Origin: Batkoa obscura
Lineage: Eukaryota; Entomophthoromycota; Entomophthoromycetes; Entomophthorales; Batkoaceae
Direction of reading: 5' to 3'
Assembly (NCBI GenBank): GCA_030770535.1
Contig: JASVEC010000016.1
Span: 62,001-126,000 of the forward strand
Length of the DNA stretch: 64,000 nucleotides
Part shown: in pieces, positions 50,855 to 62,289 of the stretch
Layout: each line of letters begins with the position of its first letter
How positions within the stretch are numbered: the first letter of the stretch is position 1
Position numbers and translations under genes: made by a program
The notes under the pieces: generated by a model
Databases searched by the model: none
Told to the model about the DNA's origin: nothing
The model's input: the letters and a program-made list of their open reading frames with translations, nothing else

Positions 50855-53800
50855 TTATAAATTCTTATGGTAAAACGAAAACCCTTCAAATTTCTTTTGT
50901 TGTACTGGAGTTAACATGGAGGAGGTAGGCGTTAACGTAGGAGGTTGTGAAGTAAACTCTTCATCAAAGTTTGTTACATCCTTTCCATTTTTAACCTTGG
51001 GTATATAAGGTGGTGTAACTTGACGTTTGAAGTGAGCATCCCAATCGATATCTCTAAAGTAAGGATGTTGCTTAATTTCGTCGCTGCCACTTGGACCACA
51101 TCCTATTCGTTTCTTTGGATCCTTAGTTAATAAGCGTTCCAAAATAGATACTGTAGTACGGGGCAATGAAAGCGGATATAAAACTTCATCTTCAATAATT
51201 GAGTCAAAGATTTCCATATCATCTGCTCCAGTAAATGGTGACTATAAAATATTAAAATGTTATTCAGTATTCTACATGTTTATGATCAATTACCTGTCCT
51301 AAAGTCATTTGATACATCAAAACACCTAATGACCACCAATCTACTGAAGAGCCATATTTACGTTCATTGAGGATCTATAGAAAATTAAAATTAATATCAA
51401 GTGTTAATAAATGATTTTACCTCAGGTGCCATAAATTCAGGTGTTCCACAAAAAGTTGAAGTGATTGAGCCATAAGGCATGTTAAGCTTACACAACCCAT
51501 AGTCTGCTACTTTAATATGACCATCCCCACAAAGCATAATGTTATCCAATTTTAAATCACGATAAATGATATTTCGCTTATGCAAAAATTCTAAAGCTAA
51601 AATAACCTCTACGGTGTAAAACCTGGTTTGAGTAGGTGTAAAATTACGTAAACGTTGGATCAGAGACATGAGATCTCCACCAATTACATACTCCATTACA
51701 AAAAAGATAGACGCATTTGATGTAAAACAAGCTTCCATGTGTACAAGGAATGGATGCCTCTCTTTTGTAGTTTGTTTAAAAACTTCACGCTCCGATTTCA
51801 GTGCATCTACTTCATCATTTTCAATTGCCGCATCTTTCTTTAAAATTTTTATTGCTACCAATTCTTTTGTCTCTTTAACTTCCCCAAGCATTACTTTTCC
51901 GAAGTTGCCTCGACCAAGTACTACCAATAGGTTGTAATCCTTAATTGTAACCTTTCTTGGTTTAGAAGCTGGCTTTGGTATACCAATAGTAGCTTTGACA
52001 GGTGCTATCTCCGTTGGTCTAGTAGTTAATGGAGGTATTTTGAGTTCAGTAATAGCAGGCCTTTCATCCACTTTTTCTATAAATGGAACACTATTAACTT
52101 TATTATGGCTTATAACACCTGGTACTTCTAATGAGGGTGAAGGTTTTTGATCCGTTGGCGAATCTATTGGTGGTCCTAAAGCAGTTATCATTGAAGGCTT
52201 AATTGGTGAAGTTGGGGGACGCATACCAGCATCTGACTTTGATCTTCTTTCAGCTGCGACAAGCTGTTTTGCCATTTCCCTACTAAGACCACAAAAGTTG
52301 GGTACAAAGTGCATACAATCAATATGACTAGTAATACCACATTCTAAACAAAATTTAATTATATTGAAGTTTAAAAATAATTAAACAATACCTATACATT
52401 TCTTTCCATTGTCCCTAACCAAAGAAAGCATCTGTCCACAATGACAACACCAGTTGGCACCGAGTGTGGTTGAACTTTCAAATCGATGTGGAATGTTATA
52501 AATCTTATTAAGGCTTTTACGACCACTATTATCATCATTGGAACGTGTGATACAGGTGGTGAGCGCATCTGGTGCACAAGCAATATGGCAAAAGTATCGA
52601 CAATCTTGACAGTGATATTCAGTGGAGTTCACTGTCAATTTATTACATACCGAGCATGTAAGTGGTCGATAGACCACACGTCGAGCAAAACGATGCCCTT
52701 TAATCTCAGCTGCAACAGCTTCTTTCCCTACCCTCAATGCACCTTGACGCCCAAGTAAAGCTTGTGGTTTTTTAGGGACATTTGATTTAACTATAAAAAT
52801 TAATTTTATATTTCAATACCAATTAAATTTTTTTTACTAAAGTTCATCCTTAACAGCAATTTACCAACTGGTTCCACTTTAAACCAATCCTCAATGACTT
52901 CAAAATCACTTCCATCTGCGGTAGATCGAACCACTGTTTTTGATCGATTGATTTGACCTGATGCATCTGCAGGTGCCCACCCTATATTTCCTGCATTTCT
53001 TTTACGAATATCGTCAGAAACTTCAGCAAGCGGGATCCAAAGTAATCCAACAATTGAAGGTGGTTTATCTTTATATTCATTAACAATATGAAGTTCCATT
53101 TCATTTGCTTTATGTACTTTGGCAACAAAGTGATCCACTTTACGATCAATAAAGTTTAGCTTGATTTTGCCTCTCGTTTTACCATCGATTTGGAACACAA
53201 TTGTTGACGTTATAGGATCTATATTTTGTAAATTCTGTTCAGAAAGAAGTTTGATTTTAATTGTTCCTGTCATTGGCCTACGTAAGCCTGGTTTTAATAG
53301 GTTTTGTTCTATAAAAAATTATTTATTATACAATGTCATAGTTTCATGAATAGTATTATTACCTTCAGGATCCTCAAGTGAAAGAGTAGCTAAGGTCAAA
53401 GGCTTAAGCTCCCTTAGCGCTAGGTTAAATATTCTAATCTTATCATTGCTATCCGCCAACTTTAAAATTGCTTCATTTTGAGAGTCAGGCGCAGCCAGAT
53501 CTTTATTTAGGGCAGTAGTACCTTGAAACTTTTCATAAGCAGCTTTTACTTTTTCTTCAATTTCTAATCTATGCTGAATCTCTTGTATGCGATATGTAAT
53601 CATTTCCCTTGATAATGGAGGATTATGTTTACGAAAATCTATATATTTTAAATAATTGTGATAGTTAAGTAAGTACTCTATTACCAAGGACAGATAACTT
53701 TCCTTTGGCAAGGTTTTGAGTGGGCTTTTTATTTAAGTTTTTGAACAGGTCTGAGGTGCCTATGTATGTTAGAATTTATTTGTAATAAAATGAAAATGAG

Positions 53801-54095
53801 TTACTTGTGAATGAAGTGTCTTGATCCTGAGGGGCACTTCTCCTAATCATTGAGATAAGCTTCTCTCTTTCTGAACGAAAATAGCTTAAAATAGTTTCAC
53901 TTTGTTGGATTCCGTCTTCACATTGAGCAATAATGTCTGGCTTTGAATGTGCCGATAGCATGTGCTTGAAACCAGCCAAAACAGTCTCCTCATGAGAGAT
54001 TTTGGCTTCGATTTCTTTGAGTTTATTAGTAAGGTCCTCCTTGAAATTGAATTAAATTTTTGTCAAAAAAATTACCAGGGTAAACTTACTGCCAT
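50855..54095 (-). CDS. PKC1: Protein kinase C, fungal Pkc1 type
   Basis: About 960 residues in this order: two HR1 Rho-binding coils ([20 protein letters not shown] and [20 protein letters not shown]), a C2-like domain (about 52806-53273), two C1 fingers ([20 protein letters not shown] and [20 protein letters not shown]), then an AGC kinase: [34 protein letters not shown], activation loop [14 protein letters not shown]. The C-tail has a turn motif and the hydrophobic motif FEGFSFYH. This HR1-C2-C1-kinase order is that of fungal Pkc1 and animal PRK/PKN relatives; the paired C1 domains favour Pkc1, which drives the cell-wall integrity MAPK pathway under Rho1. The first coding exon is only 6 nt (Met-Ala, 54090-54095), supported by the gtaagt donor and by continuity into [11 protein letters not shown]. 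Confidence 0.94.
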
Positions 54096-54474
54096 AATGG
54101 CTACTTCAAAACTTGTATGCTATACAAATGTTTTTTAATAAAGCAAGGTTAATATGCTAAGTAGTGATGAAATTAAGAGAGATTATAATTAGCTTTGCTT
54201 TTAAAAAAATTATAAAATGCCGCCATGGCATTGCCAATTTATGTTTTACATCATACCCTTTATTTGTCAGTAAATAAATCCATTGAAATGTAGCCAATAA
54301 TAAATGAGCGGGCATATTCATCAAAAATCATTGTCAATTGTAAGGTTTGATGTCTTAATAAAAAGTGGCTCAACCAAACGGTTGAATTAGTTAATAGGCG
54401 CAATTCTCATAAAATTTATTGATATTTGTGAAAATGCGAAGATATGACTATTAATTTTACAATACTTTTAATAT

Positions 54475-54802
54475 AAATTCAAAAGAACGGAAAATAAGTA
54501 AACAAGGATCATTAGATAAAGAGTCTATCGAAGAAAATCTGATAATATATAAAAATTTACAAGGTGCATTTGATGAAGATATAATTTTAAATAGCAACAC
54601 AGATCTCAGTCCTATATTTATAGCTGACAAACAGACTTATCAAGGTCATAAATTTAGAGCTATAACACATTACCTTTCTAAGGATAGTGTTCAAAAATTG
54701 TATTTTCGTTGCAGTACCAAAGACACAGATTGTTTAATCACAGATACTGATGTGTTTCATGAATATCTAGATTGTGTAAATAAAGAATATTATAAACTTT
54801 AA
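54475..54802 (+). CDS. Possible coding fragment, FLYWCH-zinc-finger-like
   Basis: A frame of about 108 codons without stop ends at 54800-54802. It has no ATG, so it would need an upstream exon; a candidate ATG at 54224 (MALPIYVLHHTLYL) exists but the phases do not join cleanly. The segment YQGHKFRAITHYLS, then KLYFRCSTKDTDCLITDTDV and an FHEY histidine, has the spacing of a FLYWCH-type finger (F/Y...LYxRC...C...H), a fold often linked to MULE transposases. The residue bias (Asp, Lys, Ile) looks coding. It may be a degraded transposon-derived gene. Low certainty. Confidence 0.35.
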
Positions 54803-55500
54803 AAAAAGGTATAGAATGTTTGACTAAATAAAGTAATAGAAATTATTACTAATTTATTTTTAATTAAAATAATTTATTAATTTTAATACTTGTTAGAGAG
54901 AAATAGCGAGATTCTATTGGAAATGGCAACTTTTATAATAAAAAGCACTTAGATCTCTTTGAAGTTGAACAATAATATATACTCTCGTTAGTTTAACATT
55001 GATGAGCATTGTCTATATATAACACAAGTTAAATAAATTTAGTCAATAGTCTTTGTAATATTAATCAATAAACCAATTAAAATTTACAAGCTTGATATTT
55101 TAATCAAAGCTTGTTTCTTAGAATTTTCAATTAAAATTTAATCCAAAAACTTCAAACTTAACTGTTTTGTTTCTAATTAAACTTTTAAACTAATTAATTT
55201 GTTAGAAAAAATTAAATTTCAGTAATTTTATTTTAGGTCAATATGTTGACTGCATTAGTTATTCAAATTTTTATCATACATAATACCTGAGATTGCGTTT
55301 ATAGAGGTTTATCCGGAAGAACTAGTTAACTTATGTTTCCTAAATATTTATATAATCTAACTGTGTGAGTTATTAGTTTTATTGCAGCACATTCACTTTA
55401 TAGTCAATTAAATTTTAATAATTCAAACAATATCAATATAACTTCATTATTATAAATGGAAAGCTAATGACCTTTAAATATAAACGCCAGTACAATTAAC

Positions 55501-56260
55501 TATTTGAGTTGTTGCATAAGTATTATTAATGTTCAATTTAATAAATACATAAACGACAGAGATATTATTAAGTACGATAAAGAAACGAATTTAAATTGTT
55601 TGAAAAAATTAAAACTTAATTTGACTAATTACGTAGAAGTTTTGGATATTTTCAAGAGTAATATAAGACAACTTGGAGTATTAGAAATTAATAGTTTTAT
55701 TATTTCATTATATCAAATAGAAAATTATAATCTTGAAAAATTAACTACACTCAACATAAATGCCAGAGACTGATGCTATTAACAATAACTTAAATGAATA
55801 TAAAATCAAAATCAATAATTTATAAAATTTAAAATTGGGAATATTTAAATCGATTAAGATTTGAAGAGAAAAATAGTCTTAAAAATTTTAATAATGTTTG
55901 CAAATTTAATGGAAGGAATGGTTTTAATTGCGTCAAGTTAGCGAATAGTATACCAGAGGCCTTTGGTAACTCTCAATTATTTAAACATAGTAAAGCTATA
56001 AAGCTATAAAGCTATTAAGAATAAAAAGCATTATTAGTTTAGGTTACTACAACCGAGATATAGCTAATTGAGCATTTTAAGTTACCAGCTTTAAGAGAAT
56101 TTCAGAAATGAATTGAATAATGAGCTTCTAAAGTTGCTTCTAACGACATCAAATCTTGACTAAATAAAACTTAAAGGCTTGGATTTTAGTAAAGAAGGAG
56201 TATTTAAAAGAAACAACTTTATTGTAGAAGATGGAAAAGGAGTAGTCAATATTAAATAAT
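55501..56260 (+). pseudogene. Possible decayed leucine-rich-repeat (F-box type) gene
   Basis: A stop-free stretch at 55501-55773 reads NCLKKLKLNLTNYVEVLDIF, IRQLGVLEINSFIISLYQI and NLEKLTTLNIN, spaced like irregular LRRs with Leu/Ile at the repeat positions. Further short coding-like pieces follow in other frames, such as GLDFSKEGVFKRNNFIVED at about 56178. There is no ATG at the front and there are several stops between the pieces. LRR/F-box genes commonly expand and die in early-diverging fungi, but the assignment here rests on pattern only. Confidence 0.35.
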
Positions 56261-56921
56261 ATCAATTTATAAAAAAATCGAAACGGATGTTTTTAAAACC
56301 TCACTTAATGAAGTTTGTCTAATTAGATTTGATAATGAGATTACTTATCAGTAAGCTACCTCATTAATTTTATTAACACTAACAGTTAAAGTGTTTGATT
56401 TTTTTAATGAGTTTTAAGTTGAATACATTTCTATCTATTACAATAATGAAGAATATAAGTTTTCTGAATACTAATATTATAGAAGATTTCAAATTCCAGC
56501 CATTGATTGGCTATAATTGTTATGATCGGTAAGTGTTTCTTAACTATTTCTTTAAATTTCAATGTTGATTATCTGTTATTCTTGACTTAAATTCAACTAT
56601 CTATCATATTATTTCTTATTTAAATATTAATGGTTACTATATTATTTTTTATTATCATTGAAATAAAGTAAAAATTGAATTGATTCTTCAACGTAACTAT
56701 TTATTGAAGTTTCTAAAATAACAATATGATGGAAAAATACTTACTATTAAATGTAATTAATATAGAATACTTGAGACTAAATATAACCAATATAAAATGT
56801 ATACAGTATTAACTTACTATAAAAGCGATAAATTATTATCATTAAACATGTTATTAGTTTTACCTAGCTAAATGGGAAAATAAAACTCAGATAGAGCTAA
56901 ATAAAAGTGTTAAAACAACCA

Positions 56922-57022
56922 TACGGAGGTATATTTTTTTCAAGAATTTTACTAACAATTTTTCCACCCAAATAGCGCTTAAAAGATGGAAAAAGTAATG
57001 AAGCCAAAAAAACATCCCCGTA
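56922..57022 (+). mobile_element. Miniature TGGGGAT element, copy 6
   Basis: Left end TACGGAGGTATATTTTTTTC and right end AAAAAAACATCCCCGTA, with the core CCACCCAAATAGCGCTTAAA. The two termini share a matching C-G change (TACGG / CCGTA), as if both ends had been converted together. The core is nearly identical to copies 5 and 7. Confidence 0.85.
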
Positions 57023-57340
57023 TAATATTAGGTTGTAGAATCAAAACTTAAAATTGTGTTATGAGTTAATAGTAATTTTTGCTTAAAGCTGGCTTTTTTA
57101 ACTTGAGATATATTTTCATTGTTTGTTAACTCATACTTCTCGAGTACTTGTGTTTCTGTGTTTTTATGTTTAATATGATAAACAGATATGCCCTATCCTA
57201 AGCTCTTAATAGTTTCATATAAATGATAGATAAAAAACAGAATAAAAGTTAATATAGTAGTAAGCCAAAATATAGACTTATAAAAATTAAATTACTCCAC
57301 CAAATGGGCAACTAAAGCTGAAGTTAAAAATCTTAATTAA

Positions 57341-57440
57341 TGGGGATATTTTTTTGGCTTCATTACTTTCTCCATCTTTTAAGCGCTATTTGGGTGGCAA
57401 AATTGTTAGTAAAATTGTTAAATACAAAAATACATCCCCA
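57341..57440 (-). mobile_element. Miniature TGGGGAT element, copy 7 (inverted)
   Basis: A 100-bp reverse-oriented copy runs from TGGGGATATTTTTTTGGCTT to AAATACAAAAATACATCCCCA. The core is AAGCGCTATTTGGGTGGC. Both termini are intact. It faces copy 6 at a distance of about 320 bp, so the pair could form a large hairpin. Confidence 0.88.
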
Positions 57441-58434
57441 TATATATTATATCCTTTTAAATTTATTCTAACATAAAAGCTTAATTTTATTTAAATACAA
57501 GTTATCTTTTAGTAAAATATTTTGTTACTAGAAACCAACACTTCTACCACTATGAACTTTATAAAATTTTTAGAGCAACTTAATATATACATAGTCCAAC
57601 AGTATCAAATCAAATCTTGTATTAATAGAATTAGATCTAATTGACATTAATTTTAAAATAAATAGTTTTGGCTAATAGCCTTTTTTAATATTTGGTTCTA
57701 ATCATTTCAATAAGGTGAAGAGTTAACAAACAGCTTACAGTAAGAAAAGTTTTATATGTTGTGACTGAATAAAAAAGGAACAAGATTTAAAATTACTAGA
57801 TGTTCTTATAACATAACTAAAACATAATAATGCTATGTTATTTAAACCATATTAATGATATTCTATTAATTATAAAGTAGAAGGAAAGAGGGAGATTATA
57901 ATAAATTAGCTTTAATCATAACCATGGATACAGTAATTAATCAAATTTTTATTGCATTCTTATTGCATTCTTATTGCATTTTAATATAAAAATAGTCACT
58001 TTACTATAATTTCACATACTAAAAAAATCAATAAACCTAACCAATCATTGAAAAATAAAAATAAAATAGGGTTATTAAACTTCTAGCATAATATTAAGTT
58101 GAGGGGAGATCGTATCATGGGATACAAAAATTACATAGCGTCTATATATTATGATTATTGATTGCTGATATAAAAAGCTATGATATAAAAGTATAGTATA
58201 ATATCATTTTCATATTGACAGGATACTCTATCATTCCCAGAAATAGCGAGTTTAATTTACAACGATTGCTAAAAACTCAATTATCTACGTCACAGAAAAA
58301 GCTGTCAAATTTCAAACTTATCGAAATTTAAGAATACAAAAAACGTGACTAAGGTTTTGAATTCATCGCCTAAATTTTAAGTATAAAAATCAAAAAAGTC
58401 AAAAATCAAACTTTCATCTTTTAAGACTTTAAGA

Positions 58435-60167
58435 ATGAAATTAAATACAATTATAAATCAAAGCAAAAAACTCATAGGTAAGTTCATGATGCATTTATAC
58501 CTATATGAGTCATACTGATTTAATTTTTTGTAATTTTAGCTATAAACACTAAGGTGAGATATGCATCCAACTCAAGTAAACTTAATTATCCAATTATAAC
58601 GCTATAAGTTTAACCATTTCTTTAGCTTTTGTAAAATACGATTGGAAAGATCCATTAAATCTTGAATCCGCTCTTACTGAAGAGGAAAAATTGATGCGGT
58701 AGCATTTAGTACTTTTTTTAAAACATAAATTAACTCCTCTATAGAGACACTGCCAGAAACTATTGTCAAAATAAATTAATGCCAAGAGTATTAAAAGGAT
58801 TCAGAGATGAATGTAAAAATTATATTATTACTCTTTTAAAAAATACCATATTAATAAATGCAGCTTTTGACAGAGAAATCTTAAGTGAAATGGGTGAATT
58901 AGGTTTATTAGGCGCTACTATTAATGGTTATAATTGTGCTGGTGCTTCTTCAGTAGCCTATGGATTAATCGCACGTGAAGTAGAAAGGTAAGTATATAAT
59001 CAGTAGTTTTAAATGAATAAATATTTACTTTAAATCCAGAGTGGATAGTGGTTATCGTTCAGCAATGAGTGTACAGTCTTCATTAGTAATGCATCCAATT
59101 TACGCTTATGGTACGGAAGCACAAAAGGAAAAGTATTTACCAAAATTAGGTAAGAAAATAATATCTGGATTTTCATAAAAATTAGAGAGCTGAAATCAAA
59201 TTAGCTAGTGGTGAACTTGTTGGTTGCTTCGGATTAACAGAGCCTAACCACGGGTCAGATCCTAGCTCCATGGAAACAAAGGCTGTTAAACAATCGGATG
59301 GATCTTATGTTTTAAATGGGGCTAAAAATTGGATCACTAATTCGCCTATTGCTGATGTGTTTGTAGTTTGGGCAAAAGATACCAGCGATAATAAGATCAA
59401 AGGGTTCATATTGGAAAAGGTAAGCGGAAAATTGATAGTGATTAAAATAAGATTATAAGGTTCAACTTGCTAGGGTATGTCCGGTTTATCCGCTCCAAAA
59501 ATTGAAGGTAAATTTTCATTAAGGGCTTCTATCACTGGTATGATTGCCATGGAAGATGTTAAAATACCAGCCGAAAATTTATTACCAAATGTGTCTGGAT
59601 TAAAAGTAAATTTACTATATACTTATTTGACTTATATTAAAGCGATCTCAGGGTCCTTTTGGTTGTTTGAATAATGCTAGGTATGGTATCGCCTGGGGTA
59701 CCTTAGGAGCAGCTGAATTCTGTTTAAGTCAGGCTAGAGAGTATACTTTAGATCGTAAGCAATTTGGTGTACCATTAGCTAGCTTTCAATTAATTCAAAA
59801 GAAGTTTGCAGACGCTAATACTGAAGTAAGTAAAACTTATCAAGTTATCTTCATACATTTTGAACTATTATCATAGATAGCTATTGCTTTAATGTCATGC
59901 TTACAAGTAGGTAGATTAAAAGATGCGGGTAAAATAGCTCCTGAAATGATTTCTTTAATTAAGCGTAATTCATGTGGAAAATCATTGGAAATCAGTAGAA
60001 ATATGAGAGATGTTTTAGGAGGTAACGGTATCTCTGACGAATACCATATTATACGTCATGTACTCAATCTAGAATCCGTCAATACTTATGAAGGTACTCA
60101 TGATATCCATGCTTTGATTTTAGGTAGAGGTATTACTGGAATTCCAGCTTTTGAAACTAAACAATAA
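58435..60167 (+). CDS. GCDH: Glutaryl-CoA dehydrogenase, mitochondrial, many exons
   Basis: ATG at 58435 ([14 protein letters not shown]) opens a basic mitochondrial leader. It continues as [120 protein letters not shown] and [20 protein letters not shown]. The C-terminal exon has [20 protein letters not shown] and the catalytic Glu in [19 protein letters not shown] differs from other acyl-CoA dehydrogenases in oxidising and decarboxylating glutaryl-CoA to crotonyl-CoA in lysine and tryptophan breakdown; the [12 protein letters not shown] and [12 protein letters not shown] blocks are specific to it. About eleven exons; intact. Confidence 0.95.
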
Positions 60168-62289
60168 AAATTGTCAATTATTAATTTGGTCTATTTGTTA
60201 TTTATTCCCCTTTATATTTTGATGATATAAGACATTTGATGGTAGGGAACGACTTTTATAAATGCAATTGTTATATTCAGTGTTCACTAGTATTTCAAAT
60301 ATTTTAAATATTCTCAAAAATAACTTTGTTTTTTTGGGCAAATATTAACTAAAGATTGCTAAATTGAAGTAAAAATTAATTCTAGATTAAAAATTTTAAT
60401 ATTTATAACTAAAATTTGAGCTGAAAAAATGAATTTGTTAAGTTTTGTCTTTTAACTATTTTTTTTAAAGATGGGCCTTAAATGGTATTTTATTAATAAT
60501 AGTGTACTAAAATTTAAATTTGAATTAAAAGTGTTTTACTAGTTTTCTACTAGTTGAATAGAATGTGATGTTTTAAATACTAGCTAAAGCTATTTATTAA
60601 AAATTGAGCCTTTATTAAAATTTATAAAATCAAGTTTTCTGTTATAGCCAGATTCGCTTGCTATTGTTTTTGCCCAAAAAAGGAAGTTATTTCTGGGAAT
60701 ATCTAATAGAGTAAAGAAAAGCAAAAGTTCATAAATTTAATAAATCAATTATTAAGCTAATGACTATTTAAAAAATAAAAAACAAAAAAATAATCAACAT
60801 ATTTAACAAAAACTTGTTATGTCTTGTACGTTTTACATTATTAAAATAGAATACACCTGCAACAAAAAACTAGTTACATACATTATTGAAATTTATTAAA
60901 TTGAATACCACAAAAAATCCTGTAAATTCAACCTAAAAATAACTACTAGACTAATATAAAGAAACTTAAATTCCAAAAGAAGCTTAACTGGCTTTTTAAT
61001 TAAACTTAATTATTTTGTAGTTTTTTATTTTGCTAGGATTGGGTTTGACAAGTTAAATCCGTCAGACTTAACTTTGGTTAAAAAACTAGGGCTGGTAAGA
61101 TTTGTCATAATGCACTTAGCATGATAAAATAATGATGAGTCTAACTCGCTTGTATCATCCAAAGGATTGATAGCCTTAATATCGGTTAGTTTTAAACTGA
61201 AGTTCGATTTTTTTTACTGTTTTATCTTTAATAAAACCTGTTAATAAAACATTTTTTGCTATGAAAATAGTTATCTTTTTATTTAGCTTTATAATATACG
61301 ATGATGGCATTTTTTGTACAGGATTTAACTATGATTTTAAAAGCTCTTTATGTTATAAAAAACGGACAGAAAGAAATGAAATGAAAAAATTCATTTTTTT
61401 TATATTTCGTAGTTGAATCAAAATTATTTTCCCTTTTTTTAATTTCTAAGAGTGCCCTAGTGGTTAAAATCAATCTGTGGATGCCTTTCAAGCCAACGAA
61501 AATAACCATAAAGAAAGTATCACTTATTCCATTGAGCTGACATAATGGATTTTTCAGAAGCCAAATCCGTGGAGTATAGTTACGGTTCATTGTAACCAGA
61601 AAGCATAATATAAGTTTCAAATGATGAACTTGTCGAACAAGACTATGATTCGACGCATTCAGTGAGTATAATATAAATTTCAGATGACGATTCGGACTCA
61701 ATACAATCAAATACATTAACAGTAGCTATAAATTATATATGGCATATATATGGAAGTTGGGCTACAACAAAATTTTATGGACCAGAAAGACAAGATGAAC
61801 CAGTGTAAAACATAGATAGTAATTATAAAATAGTTGGAACATATGAATTAAAAATGCCTAGGCATTGAGATGACACTTACAAAGGCTGGAATAATCCTTA
61901 TTTTAATATAGTTAATATGGATAGTCTGAATGTAATAGATGAAACAAAAAACCTACTATCTAACTGTTATTATAACTCAAAAACTATTACTAAAATTCAA
62001 TCTAATCAAGTTTTATATTAATAGAATCATTGTATATTTGAAAATCGAAGGGTCGTATAAATCAAAGATCAGACTAGTTGAGACTGGATTAGAAGCACTT
62101 TTAAAGTTTACATTATTTAGTTTTGGACTTATAATAAAACTTTCAAATGTGATGGAAACAAAATTCATTCTTTTATTGCATCAGCTAAAATCAGCAGAGA
62201 TATATAAGATTTAATTAATTGGGGTAGGTCCCCTAGTCACCTTGAATTTAACCAAGATTAAATGTTGACAGTTAAAGATTTAACAGATA
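60168..62289. other. Intergenic region, mostly featureless
   Basis: From 60168 to about 61400 nothing is recognisable. From about 61660 to 62000 there are coding-like scraps on the plus strand (for example YIWHIYGSWATTKFYGPERQ and WNNPYFNIVNMDSLNV) with stops between them. They could be an upstream part of the decayed Dicer or another dead gene; I cannot tell. Confidence 0.45.

Larger units (their letters stand above)
54096..58434. other. Gene-poor region with decayed ORFs and two miniature elements
   Basis: These 4.3 kb separate the PKC1 start from GCDH. They contain a possible FLYWCH-like coding fragment (54475-54802), a possible decayed leucine-rich-repeat ORF (55500-56260), TGGGGAT copies 6 and 7 facing each other 320 bp apart, and a three-copy TTATTGCATTC minisatellite at about 57949-57980. 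Otherwise nothing is visible. Confidence 0.6.

Noticed and set aside
61435-61510. Possible tRNA A box (CTAGTGGTTAA)
   Set aside because: No matching B box or stem pairing follows at the right distance.
61348-61716. Minus-strand ORF of 122 codons
   Set aside because: The composition is random-like and the plus strand carries the coding-like scraps. No motif.
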